5,474 bases of DNA from Candidatus Latescibacterota bacterium. Its GTDB lineage: Bacteria > Blakebacterota > Blakebacteria > Blakebacterales > Blakebacteraceae. The translations under genes and the position numbers were made by a program. How positions within the stretch are numbered: the first letter of the stretch is position 1; each line of letters begins with the position of its first letter. The stretch covers positions 1 to 5,474 of the forward strand of contig JAGLTZ010000028.1 of NCBI GenBank assembly GCA_023135015.1, written 5' to 3'. The notes under the pieces were generated by a model that had not been told where the DNA came from, ran no database searches, and was given only the letters and a program-made list of their open reading frames with translations. This document shows positions 1 to 5,474 of this stretch, piece after piece.

Positions 1-111
1 TTGTTGCGTGACAGGGCACTAGGTCCCATCCGGAATCTGTTCTTTAGATCGCGAGTCCGGTGGAAGCTGACGACGGATGAGCCGGGGCTGTTGAAAGGCA
101 AGAGAAACCTG
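1..111 (+). other. Upstream region of gcvT, open in the gcvT frame but probably not coding
   Basis: The gcvT reading frame is open back to a TTG at base 1, which would add 37 residues (starting MLRDRALGPIRNLFF) before the ATG at 112. That extension is basic and lacks the look of GcvT, whose family members begin about 10-15 residues before the FDTHVDLGAKIVDFHG block, so I treat it as leader sequence. The other two plus frames close at TGA 9-11 and TAG 20-22, so an upstream gene could end there, but nothing identifies one. I see no convincing -35/-10 pair, tRNA or terminator here. Confidence 0.5.
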
Positions 112-1221
112 ATGTCTGGACAATCGGATTCCAAAAGATCCCCGATATTTGATACCCATGTTGACCTGGGCGCCAAGATCGTTGATTTCCACGGTTTTGC
201 GATGCCTGTACAGTACAGAAGCATCCAGGAGGAGCACTGCCTGGTCAGGTCTGCAGTGGGGATCTTCGATATCAGTCACATGGGTGAGATCGAGGTCTGG
301 GGCAGCGAAGCGTTCGACTACGTACAGAAAATGGTCACGAATGATGTTGCGGCCCTCAAGACTTTCCAGGTCCAGTACACCGGTCTTTGCTACGAGCATG
401 GAGGTCTTGTCGATGACCTGACCCTCTACCGCTTTCCAGACCATTACCTTCTGGTTGTGAATGCCTCCAATATCCTGAAGGATTTAGAATGGCTCCGGCA
501 GCACCTTTTTCAAGGGGTGGAGCTGCGGGACCGCAGCGACGAGGTCGGTCTTCTGGCGCTGCAGGGCCCGGAGGCGGAGGCGGTCCTTCAGCCTCTGACC
601 GATGTAGACCTGGCCAGGATAGGGTATTACTGGTTCGCGACCGGAACGGTGGCCGGTGTGCCGGCGGTGATCTCCAGGACCGGGTACACGGGAGAGGACG
701 GATTCGAGATTTACATAGAGGAAGAAGGAAAGATGAAGAGGGTATGGGATGCTCTGATGGGGGAGGGAGCGGGAGCAGGAATCGTGCCGATAGGTCTCGG
801 CGCACGGGATACCCTCAGGCTCGAGGTAGGTTACAACCTCTACGGAAACGACATATGGGAGGAGACCAATCCCTTGGAGGCGCGGATGGGATGGACGGTC
901 AAGATGGGGAAAGGGGAATTCGTCGGGCGTAAAGCGCTCAGCCGGCTGCAGGAAGAGGGTCTCAAGCGGCGCCTGGTCGGGCTCGAGCTTGAAGGGAGGG
1001 TTTTCCCTCGGCAGGGTTATCCTGTTATGAATGAAGATGCTGAGGTGGGCCGCGTCACAAGCGGCACCGTGGGACCGTCTGTAGGTACACCGATAGCCAT
1101 GGCATATGTACCTACCGAGCTGAGTGAGAAGGGGACCCTGCTCTCGGTGGAATGCCGTGGCCGGTTTGCAGCGGCAACCGTTGTTGATCTACCATTTTAC
1201 AAGGGCGGCAGCCGTAAGTGA
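112..1221 (+). CDS. gcvT: Aminomethyltransferase, glycine cleavage system T protein
   Basis: This cytoplasmic enzyme (EC 2.1.2.10) takes the aminomethyl group held on lipoyl-GcvH, releases ammonia and passes the one-carbon unit to tetrahydrofolate, giving 5,10-methylene-THF. From ATG 112 the product is 369 residues, close to the E. coli protein (about 364). Family blocks run in order: GAKIVDFHGFAMP (20-32), VGIFDISHMG (49-58), GGLVDDLTLYR (97-107, with the conserved Asp pair linked to folate chemistry), GYTGEDGFEIY (191-201) and GLGARDTLRLEVGYNLYG (228-245). A C-terminal barrel domain follows, from about 285 to the end, including VTSGTVGPSVG. The frame is intact and the protein looks functional. 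ATG 112 is preferred because homology begins just after it, although its ribosome site is weak (AAAGG about 13 bases upstream). gcvH and gcvP, frequent partners, are not downstream and must lie elsewhere or upstream. Identification is secure; only the start is uncertain. Confidence 0.96.
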   Translation: MSGQSDSKRSPIFDTHVDLGAKIVDFHGFAMPVQYRSIQEEHCLVRSAVGIFDISHMGEIEVWGSEAFDYVQKMVTNDVAALKTFQVQYTGLCYEHGGLVDDLTLYRFPDHYLLVVNASNILKDLEWLRQHLFQGVELRDRSDEVGLLALQGPEAEAVLQPLTDVDLARIGYYWFATGTVAGVPAVISRTGYTGEDGFEIYIEEEGKMKRVWDALMGEGAGAGIVPIGLGARDTLRLEVGYNLYGNDIWEETNPLEARMGWTVKMGKGEFVGRKALSRLQEEGLKRRLVGLELEGRVFPRQGYPVMNEDAEVGRVTSGTVGPSVGTPIAMAYVPTELSEKGTLLSVECRGRFAAATVVDLPFYKGGSRK

Positions 1222-1236
1222 AAAAAGCGCTACCCC

Positions 1237-1240
1237 GAGG
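1237..1240 (+). promoter_or_regulatory. Ribosome binding site for comB
   Basis: GAGG lies eight bases before ATG 1249 in the 27-base gap after the gcvT stop, and it supports that start. The gap contains no strong terminator, so comB is likely read from the same transcript as gcvT. Confidence 0.55.
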
Positions 1241-1248
1241 CTTTTGAT

Positions 1249-1974
1249 ATGGAAGTCCGGGTTTTCTTTACACCTTCGGAACTGATGGAAGAGGCGGTCA
1301 GGGGACGGACCGTCGTGGTCCTCGACGTGTTGCGGGCCTCTACGACGATAGTGGCAGCCCTCCACAACGGCGCACGGGGTGTGATTCCCTCCGGGAGTCT
1401 GGAGTCCGCAACAGAACTGGTCGTTAAACTGGGCGTGGATGATGTACTGCTGTGCGCCGAACGAGATGTACGCCAGGTTGAGGGATGCGACCTGGGCAAT
1501 TCGCCCGCGGAGTACGTCTCCGAAACTGTGAAGGGCAGGCTGCTGGTGCTGGCCACGACGAACGGTTCGGGTGCGATCCTTGCTGCCCGGGGCGCGAGCC
1601 GGGTTTTGATTGGTGGATACGTGAATGTGGGACGCGTGATCGATGCGCTGGCAAGGGAGAAGGAGTTGGTTCTGCTGTGTGCGGGAAACAACGGCGGCTT
1701 CGCGCTCGAGGACGCAGCCTGTGCCGGCTTTCTTCTCCGCAGATACGTCGAAGATACAGGCCACGAAGTGCTTCCATTAAATGACGGAGCGTGGGTGGCC
1801 CTGGAGCTGGGCAAGCGGGCCACCAGGAGTCCTCTGCGGCTGCTTCGCCGCTCTGCTCACGGGCGATACCTGGATGGTGAAGGGTTTGGAGATGATCTTG
1901 CGCTTTGTGCGGCCGTTGATTCCTGGCCGGTGCTTCCAGTCCTGCGCGATTACATCATCGTCCCTTCGGAATAA
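1249..1974 (+). CDS. comB: ComB-family 2-phosphosulfolactate phosphatase homologue
   Basis: ComB (EC 3.1.3.71) is a Mg-dependent phosphatase that converts 2-phosphosulfolactate to sulfolactate, the second step of coenzyme M synthesis in methanogens. Many non-methanogenic bacteria carry homologues whose substrate is less clear. The 241-residue product has the family length and its signature blocks: VVVLDVLRASTTIVAALHNG (22-41, with Asp26), CAERDV (69-74), the GCDLGNSPAEY block (79-89), LATTNGSGA (101-109), GGYVNVGRV (122-130) and CAGNNGGFALEDAACAG (144-160). There is no signal peptide or membrane segment, so it should be cytoplasmic. It starts 27 bases after gcvT and ends 28 bases before ftsK. 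No comA, comC or comDE gene is visible, so a coenzyme M pathway is not supported here; sulfolactate metabolism or a related phosphatase reaction is possible. Family membership is secure, exact substrate is not. Confidence 0.9.
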   Translation: MEVRVFFTPSELMEEAVRGRTVVVLDVLRASTTIVAALHNGARGVIPSGSLESATELVVKLGVDDVLLCAERDVRQVEGCDLGNSPAEYVSETVKGRLLVLATTNGSGAILAARGASRVLIGGYVNVGRVIDALAREKELVLLCAGNNGGFALEDAACAGFLLRRYVEDTGHEVLPLNDGAWVALELGKRATRSPLRLLRRSAHGRYLDGEGFGDDLALCAAVDSWPVLPVLRDYIIVPSE

Positions 1975-1986
1975 TCCCGAAAGGGA
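1961..1986 (+). promoter_or_regulatory. Bulged hairpin at the comB-ftsK junction
   Basis: TCCCTTCGG (1961-1969) pairs with CCGAAAGGGA (1977-1986), giving nine base pairs with one extra A and a seven-base loop, AATAATC. The comB stop TAA (1972-1974) sits in the loop, and the stem ends two bases before the ftsK ribosome site. There is no run of T after it, so it is not a standard intrinsic terminator. It might moderate ftsK translation, stabilise an mRNA end, or simply be chance. The structure is visible; its role is inferred. Confidence 0.4.
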
Positions 1987-1988
1987 GC

Positions 1989-1995
1989 AGGAGAG
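1989..1995 (+). promoter_or_regulatory. Ribosome binding site for ftsK
   Basis: AGGAGAG lies seven bases before ATG 2003, a near-consensus Shine-Dalgarno at ideal spacing. It fixes the ftsK start, and the basic, membrane-proximal N-terminus that follows is what an FtsK protein should have. Confidence 0.75.
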
Positions 1996-2002
1996 ATAAG
2001 AG

Positions 2003-4345
2003 ATGAGCAGAACGGTCAGAAGGAGATATCGCTCGAGAAAATCGGGTGAACGCCGGCAGGAAGCCCTCGGCATAGTCATCCTTCTTGTCGCTCTGGTTCT
2101 TCTTCTCAGCCTGCTCTCCTACAGCCCGACAGATCCTCCAGCAGCCTTCGACTCGGCAATTGATGCGCCAAAGAACCTGATGGGAAGGCTGGGGGCGCTG
2201 CTGGCTTACGGCATGGTCAGGGATCTGGGTCGTTTCCCACCACTGCTGACTATCGCCATCATCTTTCTCTGGGGCTGGAGGCTGCTGCGTCACTCGGTCG
2301 ACCGGGGACTGGTCGCACTCTCGGTGAAAATCCTGGGGATCCAGGTTCTGCTTTCCATCCTTCTCGCCTTCCCGCACTTCTTGGTTGATGAGGGTATCTC
2401 ATACGACCTGGCGGGACGGATTGGAGGGTCAATGGCCGGCTTCCTCCGAGATTATATCGGTCCGGTCGGGGCGCCGCTGGTCTGGGCGGGACTCGTTATG
2501 CTCTTCCTGATCGTCGCCTTCGGATGGAGGCCGGGTGAGGTCGCGGGTGGGGTCGCCGGGGCTATACGCGCCGCCGGATCCATCCTCATCAAGTTTTTCA
2601 GTGCGATATCAAGGCTCCTCGGGGCAATTGGCGCCTTCGCGGCAGGGATCGCAAAGCGTCTGGGATCGGCTACTGCCGCCCGCCGTGAAAAGAAGGCGGC
2701 ACGTGCAGTAGCCGCGGGCCAGAAGGCTGTGGCCGTGGCGGAACCTGCTGAGCCCGACCTGTTCTCCGGCGTTGAGAAAGCTGAACCCGAACCGGATGTG
2801 GCTCCTGCGGCGGCGCTGGCACCGGCACCGGAACCGGAGGTAGATGATCGGTTGAGGCCGCCTGCCGATGAGGGGGATTACGAGCCCCCTCCGCTAGGCC
2901 TGTTCGCAAGTCCCTCGGTCGAGGAGATGGGTCCCGACGAGGCATCTGTGAGAAAAGAAGCCGAGCTGCTACAGGAGAAGCTCCTCTCATTCGGAGTAAA
3001 GGCCGAGGTGACCGGGTGGATGACCGGGCCTGTGATTACGCGCTTCGAGATCAAGCCGGCACCAGGCGTAAAGGTCAACCAGATAGTCAACCTGGCGGAC
3101 GACCTTGCACTTGCAATGAGGGCCAAACGCATCAGGATAGTAGCGCCCATTCCGGGCAAGGCCGCCGTCGGGGTTGAGATACCGAACCCTCAACCGCGGA
3201 TAGTCCATCTGAGGGAGGTTCTGGAATCTGATGTGTTCAGCAGCGGAGGTCACAGGCTGCCGCTGGCTCTGGGGCAGACCATCAGTGGAGAACCGTTTGT
3301 GGCTGACCTGGCCGGGATGCCCCACCTGCTGCTTGCGGGCACAACCGGTTCAGGCAAGAGCGTCTGTATCAACGGGATCATTGCAAGCCTGCTCTACAGG
3401 ATGGGTCCAGAGCAGTGCCGGTTCATCATGGTGGACCCGAAGATGCTCGAGCTGGGCATATACAATGCGATTCCGCACCTAATCACGCCCGTGGTGACCG
3501 ATCCCAAAAAGGCGGTCGATGCGCTCCGGTGGGCCGTATACGAGATGGAGGAACGGTACGATCGTCTGGCTGCGGCCATGGTGAGAGATGTGGAACAGTA
3601 CAACAACAGGATCCTCCAGCTTCGGGATAAGGCAAAGGGTGCGGAGGAAGTGGAGGAGATCCCCGATCCTCTTCCTTATATCATCATCATCGTCGATGAG
3701 CTGGCCGATGTGATGATGACTGCAACGGCCGATATCGAAACCCTGATCCAGCGGCTCGCCCAGAAAGCGCGTGCCGTGGGGATACACCTGATTCTAGCCA
3801 CTCAGCGGCCGTCCGTTGATGTGATCACAGGACCGATCAAGACCAACTTCTCCAGCAGGATTGCATTCCAGGTACCTTCAAAGACCGATTCGCGTACGAT
3901 CCTGGATTTAAACGGCGCCGAGAAGCTGCTGGGATGCGGGGATATGCTGTTCATGAACCCCTCATTCCCCGAGCCGTTGCGCATACACGGCTCCTTCCTC
4001 ACCAACGATGAAATCGAGCGGCTTGTGAACCTTGTAGGCGGACAGGAGTTGGAGACAGAGGAGATGGACATTTTTTCTCCAGCAGTGGGTGATCAGGGGA
4101 GGATGGGCGCAGCCGGAGAGTCGCTGGATGATATGCTCAGGGATGCGGCTAATGTAGTTGTGACCCACGAACAGGGCTCCATCAGCCTTATTCAGCGCAG
4201 GCTGGGTGTGGGCTATACACGGGCGGCGCGAATGATGGATCAGCTCGAGATGCTGGGCGTGGTGGGTCCGCCGGACGGCACCAAAGCACGGGAAGTGCTT
4301 ATGAGCGAAGAAGATCTTGAAGATCTTGCCTGGGGTGGTCGGTGA
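2003..4345 (+). CDS. ftsK: DNA translocase FtsK/SpoIIIE
   Basis: FtsK is a septum-anchored hexameric ATPase that pumps DNA during division, clears the chromosome from the septum and helps resolve dimers with Xer recombinases. The 780-residue protein is complete. A basic N-terminus (RRRYRSRK) precedes hydrophobic segments near 22-39, 78-95, 106-124 and 155-174. A linker of about 175-310 follows, rich in Ala, Pro and Glu between about 225 and 300. The motor holds an alpha region from about 315, Walker A GTTGSGKS (446-453, Lys452), Walker B IIIIVDELAD (Asp565, Glu566) and the ATQRPS block (Gln601, Arg602). The C-terminal winged-helix gamma domain (about 707-775) includes SLIQRRLGVGYTRAARMMDQ, very like the E. 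coli DNA-reading helix, so directional reading of KOPS-like sites is expected. The short linker makes it smaller than the E. coli protein of over 1,300 residues and typical of most bacteria. Its stop overlaps the alternative GTG start of lolA. Confidence 0.98.
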   Translation: MSRTVRRRYRSRKSGERRQEALGIVILLVALVLLLSLLSYSPTDPPAAFDSAIDAPKNLMGRLGALLAYGMVRDLGRFPPLLTIAIIFLWGWRLLRHSVDRGLVALSVKILGIQVLLSILLAFPHFLVDEGISYDLAGRIGGSMAGFLRDYIGPVGAPLVWAGLVMLFLIVAFGWRPGEVAGGVAGAIRAAGSILIKFFSAISRLLGAIGAFAAGIAKRLGSATAARREKKAARAVAAGQKAVAVAEPAEPDLFSGVEKAEPEPDVAPAAALAPAPEPEVDDRLRPPADEGDYEPPPLGLFASPSVEEMGPDEASVRKEAELLQEKLLSFGVKAEVTGWMTGPVITRFEIKPAPGVKVNQIVNLADDLALAMRAKRIRIVAPIPGKAAVGVEIPNPQPRIVHLREVLESDVFSSGGHRLPLALGQTISGEPFVADLAGMPHLLLAGTTGSGKSVCINGIIASLLYRMGPEQCRFIMVDPKMLELGIYNAIPHLITPVVTDPKKAVDALRWAVYEMEERYDRLAAAMVRDVEQYNNRILQLRDKAKGAEEVEEIPDPLPYIIIIVDELADVMMTATADIETLIQRLAQKARAVGIHLILATQRPSVDVITGPIKTNFSSRIAFQVPSKTDSRTILDLNGAEKLLGCGDMLFMNPSFPEPLRIHGSFLTNDEIERLVNLVGGQELETEEMDIFSPAVGDQGRMGAAGESLDDMLRDAANVVVTHEQGSISLIQRRLGVGYTRAARMMDQLEMLGVVGPPDGTKAREVLMSEEDLEDLAWGGR
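4332..4338 (+). promoter_or_regulatory. Likely ribosome binding site for lolA, inside the ftsK end
   Basis: GGGGTGG lies nine bases before ATG 4348 but only three before GTG 4342. The spacing favours the ATG, although the GTG overlaps the ftsK TGA in the common GTGA arrangement and cannot be excluded. The two choices differ by only two residues ahead of the signal peptide. Confidence 0.45.
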
Positions 4346-4347
4346 CC

Positions 4348-5013
4348 ATGAGAAGAACCCTTCCATTACTGGTGATGCTCTCCTCAACACTCATTTGCCC
4401 GGCTTCGGTACAGGCTCAGCAGCCCCACCAGCAGGAGCTGGCCCGGATCATGTCGGGGCTCCGCTCAAACTGGCAGAACCTCCCGGGCCTTTCCGCCCGG
4501 TTCACGCACACATTCGAGTGGGTGCTGGCGGGGGAGACTCAGGTAACCAGGGGAAATATCCACCTGGCTGGCCGGAACCGCTTCCGTATCGAGTTCGACG
4601 GCAGGGTCATGGTTTCCGATGGAGCGACCCTCTGGGACTACGATCCAAGGCAGAATCAGGTGCTGCTCCATAAGGTCGATTCCTCCCATAACATAACGAC
4701 CCAGGAGCAGCTATTCGCTGCTTATACCGAGAATGTCGACGTGGAGTGGGTCAGGGAGGAGATGGAGGGCACTTCACGTCTGATAATCATTCGCCTGATG
4801 CGGGGAGAGGAGGCAGATCCCCGTACGGTGAATGTATGGATCGACACCGGGTACATGCTGGCTGTCCGTGCCGAGTATACAGACGGTGCGGGCAATAACC
4901 ACCTCTACATTCTGGAGGATATCCAGGTCGTCGAGCAGCCTGCAGAACGGTTTAAATTTACGATACCGGAAGGGGTTGTGGTCGTGGATCTGCGTCCAGG
5001 GGACGGCGCGTGA
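4348..5013 (+). CDS. lolA: LolA-family outer-membrane lipoprotein carrier protein
   Basis: LolA is a periplasmic chaperone that accepts lipoproteins released from the inner membrane by the LolCDE transporter and carries them to the outer membrane. From ATG 4348 the product is 221 residues (223 from GTG 4342), near the family's usual 200 or so. It opens with a classic signal peptide: RR, a hydrophobic core LPLLVMLSSTLICP, then a signal peptidase I site at SVQA|QQ. The mature part has the LolA layout: an N-terminal helix (QELARIMSGLRSNWQNLPGLSARF), strands with TRGNIHL and NRFRIEF, then the hallmark MVSDGATLWDYDPRQNQV. It ends in FKFTIPEGVVVVDL, which matches the usual final strand. The Pro usual before FR in this family is absent. 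It begins at the ftsK stop; ftsK-lolA adjacency is also found in E. coli. The general fold assignment is strong; a LolA-like variant with another lipid-related cargo is possible. Confidence 0.88.
   Translation: MRRTLPLLVMLSSTLICPASVQAQQPHQQELARIMSGLRSNWQNLPGLSARFTHTFEWVLAGETQVTRGNIHLAGRNRFRIEFDGRVMVSDGATLWDYDPRQNQVLLHKVDSSHNITTQEQLFAAYTENVDVEWVREEMEGTSRLIIIRLMRGEEADPRTVNVWIDTGYMLAVRAEYTDGAGNNHLYILEDIQVVEQPAERFKFTIPEGVVVVDLRPGDGA
4998..5003 (+). promoter_or_regulatory. Ribosome binding site for the PTS IIC gene, inside lolA
   Basis: AGGGGA lies six bases before GTG 5010. It supports GTG 5010 as the start. The ATG at 5018 is out of frame with the permease. Because this site is within lolA, translation of the permease probably depends on lolA being translated. 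Confidence 0.6.
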
Positions 5014-5474
5014 GCGCATGGATCATTCTCGCCGCCGCAGGAAGCGTGGCGGCGATCGACACGGCTTCGTTCTTCCAGGGGATGTTCAACCAGCCTCTGG
5101 TAATCTGTACAATTCTGGGCGCGGCACTGGGACTCCCGCTTGAGGGAGCGTATCTTGGCGCACTCCTCCAAATGCTTTGGCTGTCAGAGCTGCCGGTGGG
5201 CGCAGCAGCCTCCTCCGACAGCGGACCGGCCTCCGCCGGAGCGGCGGGAGGTGCGCTTCTGGCCATGCAGTCGGGGCTCACCGATACAGGGTTGGCGGGC
5301 CTCGCGGTGCTGCTGGCTGCCATACCGCTTGCCTGGGCGGGCGGCTACCTTGTGCGCTGGCAGCGTGAGATACAAAGCGGATTTTTCCCCCGCGTAATAG
5401 CCGCCGTTGAGCGGAACCGGCCCGGTCTGGTCCGCTGGTACCTGCTTATAGGTATAGGTCACGTCGCAACAAGG
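5010..5474 (+). CDS. Mannose/fructose/sorbose-family PTS subunit IIC (partial, runs off the end)
   Basis: IIC of this family is an inner-membrane subunit that, with IID, forms the sugar channel of a phosphotransferase system fed by IIA and IIB. The frame from GTG 5010 gives 155 codons with no stop before the window edge, so the C-terminus is missing. The sequence starts SAWIILAAAGSVAAIDTASF without a cleavable signal. It carries the family block FQGMFNQPLVICTILGAALG, then LEGAYLGALLQMLWLSELPVGAA and an alanine-rich stretch ASSDSGPASAGAAGGA. Another hydrophobic segment, LAGLAVLLAAIPLAWAGGYL, follows. E. coli ManY has LNRPL/HRPL-type and GGTLEMIALGW blocks in the equivalent places; here Gln replaces the Arg and the Glu. 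The GTG overlaps the lolA stop as GTGA. Subunit IID and probably others may follow beyond the window. Family membership is well supported by motif order; substrate, and whether it transports at all, are unknown. Confidence 0.83.
   Translation, partial: MSAWIILAAAGSVAAIDTASFFQGMFNQPLVICTILGAALGLPLEGAYLGALLQMLWLSELPVGAAASSDSGPASAGAAGGALLAMQSGLTDTGLAGLAVLLAAIPLAWAGGYLVRWQREIQSGFFPRVIAAVERNRPGLVRWYLLIGIGHVATR

Noticed and set aside
1..111. Extended GcvT N-terminus starting at TTG 1
   Set aside because: The extra 37 residues are basic, do not resemble GcvT, and the ATG at 112 places the start at the expected distance from the first conserved block.
760..767. GGGGAGGG matching the FtsK-orienting KOPS consensus GGGNAGGG
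   Set aside because: A single match in a window of this size and base composition is expected by chance, and KOPS function depends on genome-wide strand bias that cannot be judged here.
356..932. Long overlapping frames on both strands within gcvT
   Set aside because: They are Pro/Arg/Gly-rich shadows of a GC-rich conserved gene and show no domain of their own.
996..1009. GAGGG-TTTT-CCCTC inverted repeat inside gcvT
   Set aside because: A five-pair stem within a well-conserved coding region, with nothing else pointing to regulation.
1221..1245. AAAAGC (1223-1228) and GCTTTT (1240-1245) as a terminator between gcvT and comB
   Set aside because: The stem is only six pairs, mostly A-T, with an 11-base loop that contains part of the comB ribosome site; it is too weak to call a terminator.
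4311..4328. Two tandem copies of AAGATCTTG near the end of ftsK
   Set aside because: They encode the repeated acidic EDLEDL at the FtsK C-terminus; two copies in coding sequence are not a repeat array.
4348..4420. Cys in the LolA signal peptide as a lipoprotein lipobox
   Set aside because: The residues before the Cys are TLI, which lack the small residue needed at -1, and a clear signal peptidase I site (SVQA) follows.
5018..5143. Arg-rich open frame starting at ATG 5018
   Set aside because: It is out of frame with the well-supported PTS IIC protein, and its composition is what a shifted frame of GC-rich sequence gives.

Overview
The window is a compact, fully plus-strand run of five genes from a GC-rich bacterium. 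The products are: glycine-cleavage aminomethyltransferase (gcvT); a ComB-family 2-phosphosulfolactate phosphatase homologue; an FtsK/SpoIIIE DNA translocase; a LolA-type periplasmic lipoprotein carrier; and the N-terminal two-thirds or so of a mannose/sorbose-family PTS permease subunit IIC, which runs off the right edge. No rRNA, tRNA, CRISPR array, insertion sequence or phage gene was seen.

Organism: LolA with a signal peptide implies a diderm (Gram-negative) cell envelope. Shine-Dalgarno-like sites precede several of the starts. A ComB homologue, FtsK-LolA and a mannose-family IIC on one transcript would suit a deltaproteobacterium-like lineage or one of the poorly cultivated diderm phyla. 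The sequence alone does not decide which, so this is a loose inference.

Layout: positions 1-111 are upstream of the likely gcvT start (ATG 112) and stay open in the gcvT frame, with no conserved protein features. gcvT ends at 1221. comB follows after 27 bases (1249-1974) with a GAGG ribosome site. ftsK follows after 28 bases (2003-4345). A bulged hairpin overlaps the comB stop and ends two bases before the ftsK ribosome site. lolA starts at or just after the ftsK stop (GTG 4342 overlapping, or ATG 4348 two bases after). The IIC gene starts at GTG 5010, overlapping the lolA TGA as GTGA. The last three genes are therefore probably translationally coupled.

Function: the genes do not form one pathway. 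gcvT is one-carbon/glycine metabolism, ftsK is chromosome segregation at the septum, and lolA is outer-membrane biogenesis. The IIC subunit is sugar transport or PTS-based regulation. The ftsK-lolA neighbourhood is also found in Escherichia coli, so that pair is an old association. The less ordinary parts are ComB in a bacterial housekeeping cluster without visible coenzyme M genes, and a PTS IIC protein joined to lolA with substitutions at positions usually conserved in sugar-transporting relatives. No clearly new system is evident.
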